64,000 nt of DNA from contig SVEE01000001.1 of assembly GCA_015057525.1 (NCBI GenBank), positions 310,001-374,000 on the forward strand, read 5' to 3'. This DNA comes from Lachnospiraceae bacterium (GTDB lineage Bacteria; Bacillota; Clostridia; Lachnospirales; Lachnospiraceae). Made by a program: the position numbers and the translations under genes. A model generated the notes under the pieces. The model saw only the letters and a list, made by a program, of their open reading frames with translations. It searched no databases and was not told the DNA's origin. Below, piece by piece: positions 50,301 through 58,464 of the stretch (position 1 is its first letter; every line of letters begins with the position of its first letter).

Positions 50301-52730
50301 CATACATTTGGTGTTGTAAAATATGATAGTGAGTCAACAGTAGACGACTGGTATTATAACTTTGCTGATGATGTATCAGATATGTATGACTTTAGCATTG
50401 ACATTATGACTTCAAGAGAGTTTGAGGCTGCTGATGCGAAGGTTAGAGCAGATTTTGCTACATTCTTAGCTACATATTATCCTGGAGTAGATACTGCTAC
50501 AATAGATCCAACAGTTTTAGAGACTGACCTTCAGGCTTATCTTGCTCCTGCTCAGGCTGCATATGATGCATATGTAACTTTGGATGATGTGTTAGCAGAG
50601 AAGTATGATGGTAAGGCATATGGAGATTTAACTCCAGCAGAAAGAACAGTTCTTCAGGCAGGATTAACAACTGCGAACGGTGAGCTTGCATTAGCAGAGG
50701 CTAAGCTTTTAGATCTCTTAATAGAGATTAAGGATGCTTCAGGAAACGCTGCTATTACTACAGCTCTTAATAATATTTACAATTCACGTCAGTATGCTGA
50801 CTATGTAATATCATTTAGAGAGGTTCAGAATCTTAGTGCTGATTGGCATTATACTGAGTATAAGACTTTATATGAGGCTTATGCATTAGCATTAGATAAG
50901 AAGTTAGCTCTTAAGGATGATTATGATGCTAAGTTAAGATTAGCAAACTATGACAACTGGTTACTTGGATGCTATGACAGTGTTATTATCGGACCTGCAG
51001 AGTCTTTCTGTGGTGACGATATTAAGACAGATGGTGCTCTTGAGACTCTTAAGGGATATATGGATGGAGATGGACATATGCTTCTCTTCCATGATACTTT
51101 AACTAAGTACTCAGATGCAGGTTCACAGAAACTTACAGATACCCTTATGTATGCATATGGTATGGATAAGAACCACGCTGTGCTTGATACAGCATTAGCA
51201 ACAGGTTCACAGACAGTGACATCAACAGTTCAGACTCCAAGATGGCAGAATAATCAGGGTAGATCACTTACACTTTACGTAGGTGATAATGCTTACGGTA
51301 CTCAGTACAATAACTTAAACTTCTCTAACGCATATGATGAGGTTACGTTTACATGTAAGATAAATGACCAGAATAGTGGTAAGGTTTCAGACGGTAAGGA
51401 TACTGATGGAGCATCAGCTTCAGTTGAAGTTAAGTTCACATTTAACATCACTAATGCAGATGGTACTCCATACAGTGGTAATTTCAGAGTTGTGTTTGCT
51501 GATGATACTAAGGAATATGCTGGTGTAGCAGAGAATGGTGTTGCAACAGTTTATATACCTAACTATACAACAGCAGAGGTTACTTCGACTTATACAGCTG
51601 ATGATGCATGGTTCTTACCATACACATTTGCTAAGGATGAGGATGGTAACGTTGCTTATGCTAGCCCAGAGTACAAGTTGCCAGAGTTATCATATAGAGG
51701 TAAGACTGATAATAGCAGATACTTCACATGGAAGGCAGATATGACTCAGGTTTACGCAAAGCTTTCTCAGGCGTCAGCAAGATACTATTCACCAATGTAT
51801 GCTTACACAGACAGCTTAAATCTTGGTCACAACGACAACGAGCCTTATTCACCATATAAGTATGCAACAGTTGAATGGCATGCATGTACTCAGAACGGTT
51901 ATGCAGCTTCTGTTACAGCTTTAGGTTCTAACAAGGCAAGTAAGACTAATGATGGTTTAGTTACATTATTCCCATTCACACTTAGTGATGAGCTTAATAT
52001 AGCACCAACTCATGCACAGGCTTACGCGCTTGACGTTGAGAACGAGGACTTATCAGTTTGGTATACAATTGCAGGTGGTAATAACAATAAGGCAGCATCA
52101 GAGATGCAGGGTGCTACACCTCATGACGGTACAGATAACTACTTTATCTACAGTCTTGGTAATTTGAACTACTGTGGTGCTGGACATACAAAGGTAACTG
52201 GTCAGAATAAGGATAATAACGATGAGAGAATGCTCTACATCAATATCATCTGTAACTCAGTTACAATGCAGCCTAAGTCTGATATTAAGGTATATGACTA
52301 TACATCAACTGATGAGGATAAGACTAATGAGATTGTTAAAGACAAACCTACATCAGATTATGATTATATAATCAAGCTTGATGAGGATGTAGTTCGTCCA
52401 GACTTCTCGTTCGAGTATGACCTTGCTAAGGGTAAGACTCTTAGAGATATTAAGATTTACTATAACCTTGATGATTTAAATAGCTTTAATGCAGACAATG
52501 ATAAGTTAATTAAGCAGTTTACTTCAGCAACTGCTAAGGAAGGTGAACTTATTTATGTACCAGAGAGCTTAGAGTCTGGAGCAGATTTTGAGAACCTTCT
52601 CATTGATCCAAGCTACTTAACTGATGGTAAGTATGTTGATATAGTAATTGCCTTGACTGATACAGAAGGTAAGACAACATACAAGGTAATCAGAGTACAG
52701 TACAAGGATAAGTTATTTAACTTAACTTAA
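47325..52730 (+). CDS. Giant secreted protein of the pilus locus (DUF5057-like), candidate tip protein
   Basis: An 1801-residue protein with a clear Sec signal peptide (KLNRKIMISALSVVLLMALA, cleavage near residue 30 at SLA|DD). It has no LPxTG, membrane tail, choline-binding or S-layer repeats, so how it stays at the surface is open. It contains at least three Rossmann-like segments ending in 'YD-hydrophobic-IG/E' (MIIIEAECGP, MVYIGGNRT, SVIIGPAESFCGDD), which recall the GATase-like parts of DUF5057 proteins. A full EF-hand-type calcium loop lies at residues 836-847 (DSDKNSIFDADE), and an Ala-rich helical region at about 1030-1210. GGAGG precedes the start. It is co-directional with and only 18 bases after the minor pilins and ends at a strong terminator, so it is the last gene of the pilus locus. 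Function is not known. Confidence 0.75.
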   Translation: MKLNRKIMISALSVVLLMALAVTALTFSLADDPTNDEVLQDVVIAQQPSSTTNIDYIIQNSYDEDEVDDVDKPIADTAYYRIVEIGSGASSPSFQAMIADGSFKDFVIDGNRTIEDTMKSGDLVSYNYFQASKVTDDNEAALATIAAADFIYVSQDSASPYIAGNDFGESLYNLLHSYAIGSYKPLVIDSPEASSPSIGGTEETMTMASLATDYFGASGIYYSTYEWNASWSLDYFLAGAIGSDSMYIPIIGRDRQSYWTEVTAGENKAKMAKFLVVSDSGNVMNYSGSLGYRMFNEALTANTSIYTDADGAVIPNVYYCDGLLETAAYNQRYVVPDCIQVEEVALASLETSQINFDDYDMIIIEAECGPLSISVDLYKKFVAAMYANVHITYDGALATNTAGGAGSSDAEDTFNDTNYKELFYMVATANGIARYQNVMITDATEFGIIATSKSASTCKIIADLINNSSYRGIGGPGSTSTMFTVLEIQPCYPIDTAIAEANGSYYTIPYDVINGQTREQLGMQIDENGNTVVDENVVEYYAWELSEAKIADALGMSASQVKVVHMSSEELATNKDVILGNYDMVYIGGNRTALKDATQWNSLKALHNDFRYTDANGIEKLPIYTMYTHTGDMVKNLLSVEEGPVQSGSPINAAPGKTSGNTFVTLNGNDITYDDVVDLKKFVDAGMPVVISDDVANVYVPFIQDAEKNGTNPYYQNSIDPDSHMCDFLDYCVGQDSVLWGFDVKNTELVDNDGGRLGSTMTGYVEVFAGDSKAEFNSAYTDGNKRLKLAVTNMPAPYNVYDPSSRTKYVGDAINLNYELDIIGLESGYTIYMYLDSDKNSIFDADEKVGTYTDVESLTLALQNVAQYGEDYSGPVYWKLEVVDNATGAKSSTQQLAYVEPANKENADKTPVNVLQILPDESIQGAYGANSWVSLIFCTECQRAIEILDRNPGYEGGYLYDNNYGNLYDGKIGDNQLDANGYYNGIYTGRHQHTFGVVKYDSESTVDDWYYNFADDVSDMYDFSIDIMTSREFEAADAKVRADFATFLATYYPGVDTATIDPTVLETDLQAYLAPAQAAYDAYVTLDDVLAEKYDGKAYGDLTPAERTVLQAGLTTANGELALAEAKLLDLLIEIKDASGNAAITTALNNIYNSRQYADYVISFREVQNLSADWHYTEYKTLYEAYALALDKKLALKDDYDAKLRLANYDNWLLGCYDSVIIGPAESFCGDDIKTDGALETLKGYMDGDGHMLLFHDTLTKYSDAGSQKLTDTLMYAYGMDKNHAVLDTALATGSQTVTSTVQTPRWQNNQGRSLTLYVGDNAYGTQYNNLNFSNAYDEVTFTCKINDQNSGKVSDGKDTDGASASVEVKFTFNITNADGTPYSGNFRVVFADDTKEYAGVAENGVATVYIPNYTTAEVTSTYTADDAWFLPYTFAKDEDGNVAYASPEYKLPELSYRGKTDNSRYFTWKADMTQVYAKLSQASARYYSPMYAYTDSLNLGHNDNEPYSPYKYATVEWHACTQNGYAASVTALGSNKASKTNDGLVTLFPFTLSDELNIAPTHAQAYALDVENEDLSVWYTIAGGNNNKAASEMQGATPHDGTDNYFIYSLGNLNYCGAGHTKVTGQNKDNNDERMLYINIICNSVTMQPKSDIKVYDYTSTDEDKTNEIVKDKPTSDYDYIIKLDEDVVRPDFSFEYDLAKGKTLRDIKIYYNLDDLNSFNADNDKLIKQFTSATAKEGELIYVPESLESGADFENLLIDPSYLTDGKYVDIVIALTDTEGKTTYKVIRVQYKDKLFNLT

Positions 52731-52749
52731 AAATTAATCAAGATTTTAT

Positions 52750-52780
52750 GGAGCGAAGATTTGTCTTCGCTCCTTTTTTT
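52750..52780 (+). terminator. Terminator of the pilus locus
   Basis: GGAGCGAAGA (52750-52759) pairs with TCTTCGCTCC (52764-52773) around a TTTG loop, followed by seven Ts. A strong intrinsic terminator. Confidence 0.93.
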
Positions 52781-52847
52781 GTTATAATAAACCTGTTAAT
52801 GTTTATAATTTATTTTAATATTTAATTTTAATTAGAAGGGAATACTT

Positions 52848-53936
52848 ATGGATAAGAGATTTAATAAATTAGAAAAGGTTATAGCAGATAATAGTTTGGA
52901 TGGAGTTATTTTAACAGATGGATATAATATTCATTATATTTCCGGATATAAAGGCCATACAGGCTGTATGCTAGTAATTAAGGATAATAAATATATTCTA
53001 ACAGATTCAAGATACACAGAACAGGTTAGCATAGAGGCACCTGATTTTATTTGTGTTGATGTTGGACTTGAAGGTTATTCAAAGACTATATTAAGGCTTA
53101 TAAAGGAGTTATCCTGTCAAGAGAGGATAAGTATTGGTTTTGAGAACGAAGAGATTTCATATAAGCAGTATAAGGCATTTGAAGAGTCCTTAGGAGAGGT
53201 TGCTTCTTTAGTATGTTTAGATAATAAGGTTAATGCTCTTAGGATGGTTAAGGATAGTTATGAGATTGAATGTATAGCTAAGGCGGAAAGTATAGGAGAT
53301 GAGGCATTTAATCATATTATTGAGTTTATTGAAGCTGGTATGACAGAAAAGCAGGTTGCCTTGGAACTGGAGTATGCTATGAAGAGTTTAGGTGCTTCCG
53401 GTCTTAGTTTTGATACAATTGCAGCCTCAGGTCCTAATTCCTCCCTGCCTCATGCCCAGCCTTCTGACAGAGTTTTGCAGGATGGAGATTTTCTCACCTT
53501 AGATTTTGGATGTATATATGATGGATATTGTTCAGATATGACTAGAACAGTTTATATAGGAGAAGAGCCAAACAAGAAGCAATATGATGTCTATGCTACA
53601 GTTTTAAAGGCTCAGAGAGAGGCTCTCAAACTGGTTAAGCCTGGAGCAAGGTGTTCAGATATAGATGCCTGCGCAAGAAATATTATTGCTGAAGCCGGAT
53701 ATGGAGATTATTTTGGTCATGGTCTTGGTCATAGTGTTGGTTTATATATCCATGAGGAACCTAGATGTTCAAGAAAGTGTGATACTATACTTGAAGTTGG
53801 TATGACCATGACTATCGAGCCTGGAATATATTTACCCGGGGAATTTGGTGTTAGGATAGAAGACCTTGTAGTTGTAACAGAGGATGGATATAGGAATCTT
53901 GCTTTCTCTGAGAAAAATCTATTTTTACTGGCATAG
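52848..53936 (+). CDS. Xaa-Pro aminopeptidase family protein (M24B)
   Basis: A 362-residue creatinase/prolidase-fold metallopeptidase. The N-terminal creatinase domain (GVILTDGYNIHYISGYKG) is followed by the pita-bread domain. Metal ligands are in LDFGCIYDGYCSDMTRT (two Asp), GHGLGHSVGLYIHEEPR (His), MTIEPGIYLPGEFG (Glu) and VRIEDLVVV (Glu). It removes N-terminal residues before proline from peptides. The gene is very often next to efp in Firmicutes; here the two are convergent rather than co-directional. ATG 52848 has AGAAGGGA upstream. Confidence 0.92.
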   Translation: MDKRFNKLEKVIADNSLDGVILTDGYNIHYISGYKGHTGCMLVIKDNKYILTDSRYTEQVSIEAPDFICVDVGLEGYSKTILRLIKELSCQERISIGFENEEISYKQYKAFEESLGEVASLVCLDNKVNALRMVKDSYEIECIAKAESIGDEAFNHIIEFIEAGMTEKQVALELEYAMKSLGASGLSFDTIAASGPNSSLPHAQPSDRVLQDGDFLTLDFGCIYDGYCSDMTRTVYIGEEPNKKQYDVYATVLKAQREALKLVKPGARCSDIDACARNIIAEAGYGDYFGHGLGHSVGLYIHEEPRCSRKCDTILEVGMTMTIEPGIYLPGEFGVRIEDLVVVTEDGYRNLAFSEKNLFLLA

Positions 53937-53974
53937 TAATCAACATTTTATTAACAGTGAGTTGTGTACAAAAA

Positions 53975-54010
53975 AAAGAACCGTCGATGTGTGTCGACGG
54001 TTCTTTTTTT
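53975..54010. terminator. Bidirectional terminator between the aminopeptidase gene and efp
   Basis: AAAGAACCGTCGA (53975-53987) and TCGACGGTTCTTT (53994-54006) form a 13-bp stem with a 6-base loop. It is flanked by A and T runs on both sides, so it can stop both convergent genes. Confidence 0.92.
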
Positions 54011-54042
54011 ATCAACATGGATATGTTGATTGTATGTGGATA

Positions 54043-54600
54043 TTAAACTCTTGAAAGATATTCGCCAGTTCTAGTATCAATCTTAATTGTATCGCCTTGG
54101 TTAACGAATAATGGAACGTTGAGAGTAGCACCAGTTTCAACTGTACATGGCTTAGTAGCACCAGTAGCAGTATCACCCTTAACACCTGGCTCACACTCTG
54201 TAATGAGAAGCTCTACAAATAAAGGTGGCTCTACAGCGAATACTACACCGTTGTGTGAAGCAATCTTACACATCTCGTTTTCTTTAACGAACTTGAGTGC
54301 ATCGCCGATAACTTCCTGATTAAGTGCAATCTGCTCATATGACTCCATATCCATGAAGTTGTATAAGTCACCATCTGAATATAAGTACTGCATTTCCTTT
54401 CTGTCGATGTGTGCCTTAGGACACTTCTCTGTTGGACGGAAAGTCTTCTCAACAACACCACCACTCTTTATATTCTTAAGCTTTGTTCTAACGAACGCAG
54501 CACCTTTACCTGGCTTAACGTGCTGAAACTCGATGATCTGATAAACATTACCTTCTAATTCGATAGTAACGCCATTTCTAAAATCGCCTGCTGATATCAT
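54043..54600 (-). CDS. efp: Elongation factor P
   Basis: EF-P rescues ribosomes stalled at polyproline. It has 185 residues and three OB-like domains; the loop that carries the modified lysine in other bacteria reads [14 protein letters not shown] (Lys near residue 32). The C-terminal domain ends TGEYLSRV. The start ATG (54598-54600) has AAGGAGGA on the minus strand and a promoter at 54631-54659. It is divergent from the spoIIIA operon, which is the normal neighbourhood in Clostridia. The aminopeptidase gene converges on it. Confidence 0.97.
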   Translation of the reverse strand: MISAGDFRNGVTIELEGNVYQIIEFQHVKPGKGAAFVRTKLKNIKSGGVVEKTFRPTEKCPKAHIDRKEMQYLYSDGDLYNFMDMESYEQIALNQEVIGDALKFVKENEMCKIASHNGVVFAVEPPLFVELLITECEPGVKGDTATGATKPCTVETGATLNVPLFVNQGDTIKIDTRTGEYLSRV

Positions 54601-54630
54601 AATTATCCTCCTTAAAATCGCATATACCTA

Positions 54631-54659
54631 ATTTTAATATATATGATAGTTTTTTTCAA
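54631..54659 (-). promoter_or_regulatory. SigA-type promoter of efp
   Basis: On the minus strand TTGAAA (54654-54659) and TAAAAT (54631-54636) have a 17-base spacer, 30 bases before the efp start codon. Confidence 0.6.
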
Positions 54660-54683
54660 CTATTTTTTCCTTATATATCTTTG

Positions 54684-54711
54684 TCATATTTCTATATTTA
54701 CAGCATATATA
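54684..54711 (+). promoter_or_regulatory. SigE-like promoter of the spoIIIA operon
   Basis: TCATATT (54684-54690) matches the B. subtilis SigE -35 consensus (G/T, A/C, ATATT) at every position. After 13 bases comes CATATATA (54704-54711), close to the SigE -10 (CATACAnT). It is 18 bases before the spoIIIAA start. SigE control of this operon is established in B. subtilis. Confidence 0.55.
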
Positions 54712-54729
54712 TAAATTAGGGGTGAAATT

Positions 54730-55692
54730 GTGAGAAAAAGTATTACTAAAATGTTATCACCGGGTATCAGATGTTTAATTAATAAATTTAATATAGATTT
54801 TACTGATTTATTGGAGATTAGGCTTAGAATTAATGAGCCTTTGATTTTGGTGTTTTCTCATGGTGACTATTTTATTCACGAATCACGTGGTCTTGTTGAA
54901 AAAAAAGCAGGTGTTTATCTAGTAACACAGTCGGATATAAAATCTACTCTTGATTTTGTATCTGATTATTCTTTATATGCCTTTGAGGATGAAGTGAGGC
55001 AGGGATTTATTACTGTAAGGGGTGGACACCGTGTTGGATTGGCAGGACAGGTGGTTTTAGACAGAGGGAGAATAAAGAGCGTGAAGCATATATCGTTTAT
55101 TAATATTAGAATTTCCCATCAGGTTATAGGATGTGGAAATGAGGTTTTACCATATATAATAAGTAATGGAAGATTGTTACATACACTTATAATATCTCCG
55201 CCAGGATGTGGTAAGACAACTTTGCTTAGAGATGTGGTAAGACTTATTTCAGATGGTAATAGTTACTCAAAGGGTATGAATGTGGGGGTGGTAGATGAAA
55301 GATCCGAGATTGGTGCCTGTCATATGGGTATTCCTCAAAATGATGTGGGAATGCGAACAGATATTTTAGACTGTTGCCCAAAGGCATCTGGAATGCTTAT
55401 GCTGCTTCGTTCCATGAATCCAAGGGTTATTGCTGTGGATGAAATTGGTAGCAGGGAGGATATTGATGCAATTTCATATGTAATCAATGCGGGATGTAGT
55501 ATTATAGCAACTGTTCATGGTGATTCCATTGATGACATAAGGACTAAGCCAATTTTAAGAAAACTGGTGGAAGAAAAGGTATTTCGGAGATATATTGTTC
55601 TAGGCCAAAGTAGAGGGATTGGCAGTGTAGAAAGTATTTTTGACGAAAGGGGTAATGAGTTATACATACACTCGTATTCTGTTGCAAATTAA
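54730..55692 (+). CDS. spoIIIAA: Stage III sporulation protein AA (ATPase)
   Basis: The ATPase of the SpoIIIA channel that joins mother cell and forespore; it resembles secretion ATPases of type II, III and IV systems. It has 320 residues with the N-terminal region EIRLRINEPLIL, GGHRVGLAGQVV, Walker A SPPGCGKTTLLRDV (about 158), VVDERSEIGAC, Walker B IAVDEIGSREDIDAI and the ATVHGDSIDDI switch. The start is GTG 54730 after AGGGGTGA. It is the first gene of the eight-gene operon. Confidence 0.95.
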   Translation: MRKSITKMLSPGIRCLINKFNIDFTDLLEIRLRINEPLILVFSHGDYFIHESRGLVEKKAGVYLVTQSDIKSTLDFVSDYSLYAFEDEVRQGFITVRGGHRVGLAGQVVLDRGRIKSVKHISFINIRISHQVIGCGNEVLPYIISNGRLLHTLIISPPGCGKTTLLRDVVRLISDGNSYSKGMNVGVVDERSEIGACHMGIPQNDVGMRTDILDCCPKASGMLMLLRSMNPRVIAVDEIGSREDIDAISYVINAGCSIIATVHGDSIDDIRTKPILRKLVEEKVFRRYIVLGQSRGIGSVESIFDERGNELYIHSYSVAN

Positions 55693-55700
55693 TAGGTTCA

Positions 55701-56201
55701 TTGCTTATAGTTGTGGGATGTCTTTTTTTAGGGATTTATCTTAGCAGAATATATAGAAATAGACTTAATCAATTGCAAGATCTTGAACGTCTAATTAGTT
55801 TTTTGCAGGGGGAGATTAAATACAAGCATTCTGTTCTTTCTGAAGCTTTTTTGCATGCTTCAGAAAGATGTAGGATGCCTTTTAAAATATGGTTATATGA
55901 GCTTTCAGAGGCTTTACAAAATAATAATCAGGAAAACACATTTATAGAGATTTGGGAAAGCTCCATGTCATATTTGAAGGAAAATTCTTCGCTTAATGAT
56001 AGTGATTTTGGGGAGCTTAGGTCTGTTGGACAAGCTCTTATTGATATGGATATAGAAAGTCAGGACAAGGCTCTTTGTTATGAGAAGGAATTAATACATT
56101 CCAGGGTTAATGAGTTGAGTAAGGCTATAGCAGATAAAATTAAGATTTCTATAGTGTTAAGTACGTTATGTGGAATTCTTATAGTGGTTATCCTTTTATA
56201 G
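55701..56201 (+). CDS. spoIIIAB: Stage III sporulation protein AB
   Basis: A 166-residue GspF-like membrane protein of the SpoIIIA complex. An N-terminal helix (LIVVGCLFLGIYLSRIYRNR) is followed by a helical domain with RLISFLQGEIKYKHSVLSEAF and a C-terminal helix (ISIVLSTLCGILIVVILL). Start TTG 55701; AGG lies five bases before it. It follows spoIIIAA by eight bases. Confidence 0.92.
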   Translation: MLIVVGCLFLGIYLSRIYRNRLNQLQDLERLISFLQGEIKYKHSVLSEAFLHASERCRMPFKIWLYELSEALQNNNQENTFIEIWESSMSYLKENSSLNDSDFGELRSVGQALIDMDIESQDKALCYEKELIHSRVNELSKAIADKIKISIVLSTLCGILIVVILL

Positions 56202-56213
56202 AGGTGTGTATAT

Positions 56214-56408
56214 ATGACTATATCGTTAATTTTCAAAATTGGAGCAGTGGGAATAATTGTTTCTTTACTTAATCAGATTTTGAAACATTCAGGAAGAGAT
56301 GACCAGGCGTATCTTGTAAGTCTGGCAGGACTTTTGATTGTTTTATCCTGGATAGTTCCGTATGTGTATCAACTTTTTTCAGATATTAGCAGACTTTTTG
56401 AGTTTTAG
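56214..56408 (+). CDS. spoIIIAC: Stage III sporulation protein AC
   Basis: A 64-residue protein with two membrane helices (LIFKIGAVGIIVSLLNQIL and YLVSLAGLLIVLSWIVPYVY). Size, sequence and place in the operon match SpoIIIAC, a membrane part of the feeding-tube complex. GAGGTG is the ribosome binding site. Confidence 0.93.
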   Translation: MTISLIFKIGAVGIIVSLLNQILKHSGRDDQAYLVSLAGLLIVLSWIVPYVYQLFSDISRLFEF

Positions 56409-56416
56409 GAGGTCAT

Positions 56417-56803
56417 ATGGATGTAGGTGTAATCATGGCACTTTTAGTGGTTGCCGTTATGCTGGCACTTAGTCTTAAGAGCCGTTCACCTGAGATAAGC
56501 AGTCTGGTAAGTGTTGCAATATGTATAGTGGTTATTGGACTATGTATTACTCGAATTTCTGCCATTATAGATTTGGTGCATCGTCTTACTGAATATATAT
56601 CCATTGATTCTACTTATATCATGATTTTACTTAAGCTTATAGGCATTGCATACCTTTGCGAGTTTGCCTGTGGAATAAGCAAGGATGCAGGTTACAGTGC
56701 CATAGCATCACAGATAGAGCTTTTAGGTAAATTGACTATGTTGATGGTTTCTGTTCCTGTGTTGTTAAAGGTTATTGAATCAATTATGGAGATGAGCTTT
56801 TAA
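56417..56803 (+). CDS. spoIIIAD: Stage III sporulation protein AD
   Basis: A 128-residue membrane protein with four helices; KLIGIAYLCEFACGISKDAG is typical of SpoIIIAD. It is related to SpoIIIAC and lies 8 bases after it. The start has AGGAGGT. Confidence 0.93.
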   Translation: MDVGVIMALLVVAVMLALSLKSRSPEISSLVSVAICIVVIGLCITRISAIIDLVHRLTEYISIDSTYIMILLKLIGIAYLCEFACGISKDAGYSAIASQIELLGKLTMLMVSVPVLLKVIESIMEMSF

Positions 56804-56805
56804 AA

Positions 56806-57981
56806 ATGTATAGATATATTATTATGTGTAGCTTTATATTTTTCGGGTCACCGTATATATATAATAATGATAAGTATGATATGAACCTTTATACAGGGGT
56901 GAGCTATGAGGAGGAAAGTGAGGAGGAGATATACGAGGATATTTATAAGGAACTTGACATAGAGGAAATAGAGAAGGAGTTAAATGCTAAGGATATAGAT
57001 ATAGGTATGGATTTTTCTCAAGTTGTTAGAGAAATTTCCCAGGGGAATATAGAAAATGTTATACAGGTATTTAAAAAGAGTGCAGGCAATATACTCACAG
57101 GTGAATTGAGTGAGAATAGGAAACTTATGATTCAACTGATTTCTATAGTGTTGCTGGGCTCTATTTTTATGCATATATCAGGTTCCTTTGGAAATGGATT
57201 TATAGGGGAGAATGGATTTTATGTTACATATTTGATAATTACTTCTATCTTGCTTGTGTCTTTTAGTATTGCCCTTGATGTGGTCAGCAGTGCCCTTGAA
57301 GTGATTTTAACATTGATTAGGGTTATTGTTCCTGTATATGCAGTAGCAATGAATTTTGTAGGTCACAGCTCAGTATCCATGAGTATGTACAATCTTATAA
57401 TGTTAGGTGTCTGGGTTGTACAAGCTGTTATTTTAAAATTCATAGTGCCTATGATTAAGTTTTATGTCACATTGTCTTTTGTAAATAATCTAAATAAAGA
57501 AGAAAATTTCTCCAAGCTTTGCCAGCTGATAAAGAGTGCTGTGTCTTGGCTTTTAAAGACCATAGTTATATTTGTGGTGGGATTGAATATTATAAAAAGT
57601 CTTATTGACCCTCAAATTGATGCCCTTGGCAGAAATACAGTCAACAAGGTTATTTCTTCTTTTCCCGGTGGAGGCATGATGTCTGTGCTTACAGGAACCT
57701 TTCTTGGGGCAGGTATGATTATAAAAAATAGTATTGGTATTGCGGGAATAATTATACTTGGGTTGGTGGTTTTGTTTCCTGTGTTAAAAACTTTTCTAAT
57801 TATGCTTACTGTTAAGCTTGTTGCAGCAATGGTTCAGCCTGTGGCTGAAAAACGTTACGTAACGGGCATTGAGACCCTGTCTCAGGGAATTGGTCTTTTG
57901 CTGCAGGCACTAGGGAGTTCTGTGGTTTTGTTTGTGCTCACTTTAGCTATTATGGCATTTGCCAGTAATGGAGGGGGATAG
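56806..57981 (+). CDS. spoIIIAE: Stage III sporulation protein AE
   Basis: A 391-residue membrane protein. A possible signal sequence (YRYIIMCSFIFFGSPYIY) is followed by an acidic outside stretch (EEESEEEIYEDIY) and about eight helices. FPGGGMMSVLTGTFLGAG and KLVAAMVQPVAEKRYVTGI are family landmarks. It is the largest membrane subunit of the SpoIIIA channel. It starts two bases after spoIIIAD. Confidence 0.93.
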   Translation: MYRYIIMCSFIFFGSPYIYNNDKYDMNLYTGVSYEEESEEEIYEDIYKELDIEEIEKELNAKDIDIGMDFSQVVREISQGNIENVIQVFKKSAGNILTGELSENRKLMIQLISIVLLGSIFMHISGSFGNGFIGENGFYVTYLIITSILLVSFSIALDVVSSALEVILTLIRVIVPVYAVAMNFVGHSSVSMSMYNLIMLGVWVVQAVILKFIVPMIKFYVTLSFVNNLNKEENFSKLCQLIKSAVSWLLKTIVIFVVGLNIIKSLIDPQIDALGRNTVNKVISSFPGGGMMSVLTGTFLGAGMIIKNSIGIAGIIILGLVVLFPVLKTFLIMLTVKLVAAMVQPVAEKRYVTGIETLSQGIGLLLQALGSSVVLFVLTLAIMAFASNGGG

Positions 57982-57990
57982 GAGAGTGTT

Positions 57991-58461
57991 ATGTTATTTG
58001 GATGGATGAAGAATATTATTATTTATTTGATTTTATCAGGTATAGTTATTAATATTTCACCAGGAAATAATTATAAAAAATATATAAATTTTTTGTCTGG
58101 GCTTATTGTAATAGTTATCTTAGCAGAGCCTCTTACATATATTTTTAACCTTAGTGTGGGGGATATAGATTCTATATATAATGAGGCTGGACTATTTGTG
58201 GAAGAAAGTTATGGGGAAGGAAATTTTGATAACAGTGGGGAGGATTATTATAGTCTCAGTTTAAATGAGTCTATTTTGAGTTATCTAGAGGGTCTTGGCT
58301 ATGATGTGGAGGAAGTGTCAGTTATTACGGATAAGGACAATAATATTACTGAATGTATAATTATAACAGGAGAGAAGGCGGATTTATGTCTAGAAATAAA
58401 AAATATTATTTCAGAAGTCTATAATGTTGAGGTTAATAGTATATATATAGTAAGACGGTGA
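57991..58461 (+). CDS. spoIIIAF: Stage III sporulation protein AF
   Basis: A 156-residue protein with two N-terminal helices (IIIYLILSGIVINISPG and YINFLSGLIVIVILAEPL) and an outside domain of the ring-building type (about 95-156, ending VEVNSIYIVRR). It is the SpoIIIAF subunit by order and layout, nine bases after spoIIIAE. Confidence 0.91.
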   Translation: MLFGWMKNIIIYLILSGIVINISPGNNYKKYINFLSGLIVIVILAEPLTYIFNLSVGDIDSIYNEAGLFVEESYGEGNFDNSGEDYYSLSLNESILSYLEGLGYDVEEVSVITDKDNNITECIIITGEKADLCLEIKNIISEVYNVEVNSIYIVRR

Positions 58462-58464
58462 ATT

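Noticed and set aside
47325-52730. Sortase-anchored or S-layer surface protein
   Set aside because: No LPxTG-like motif, terminal hydrophobic helix or SLH repeats at the C-terminus.
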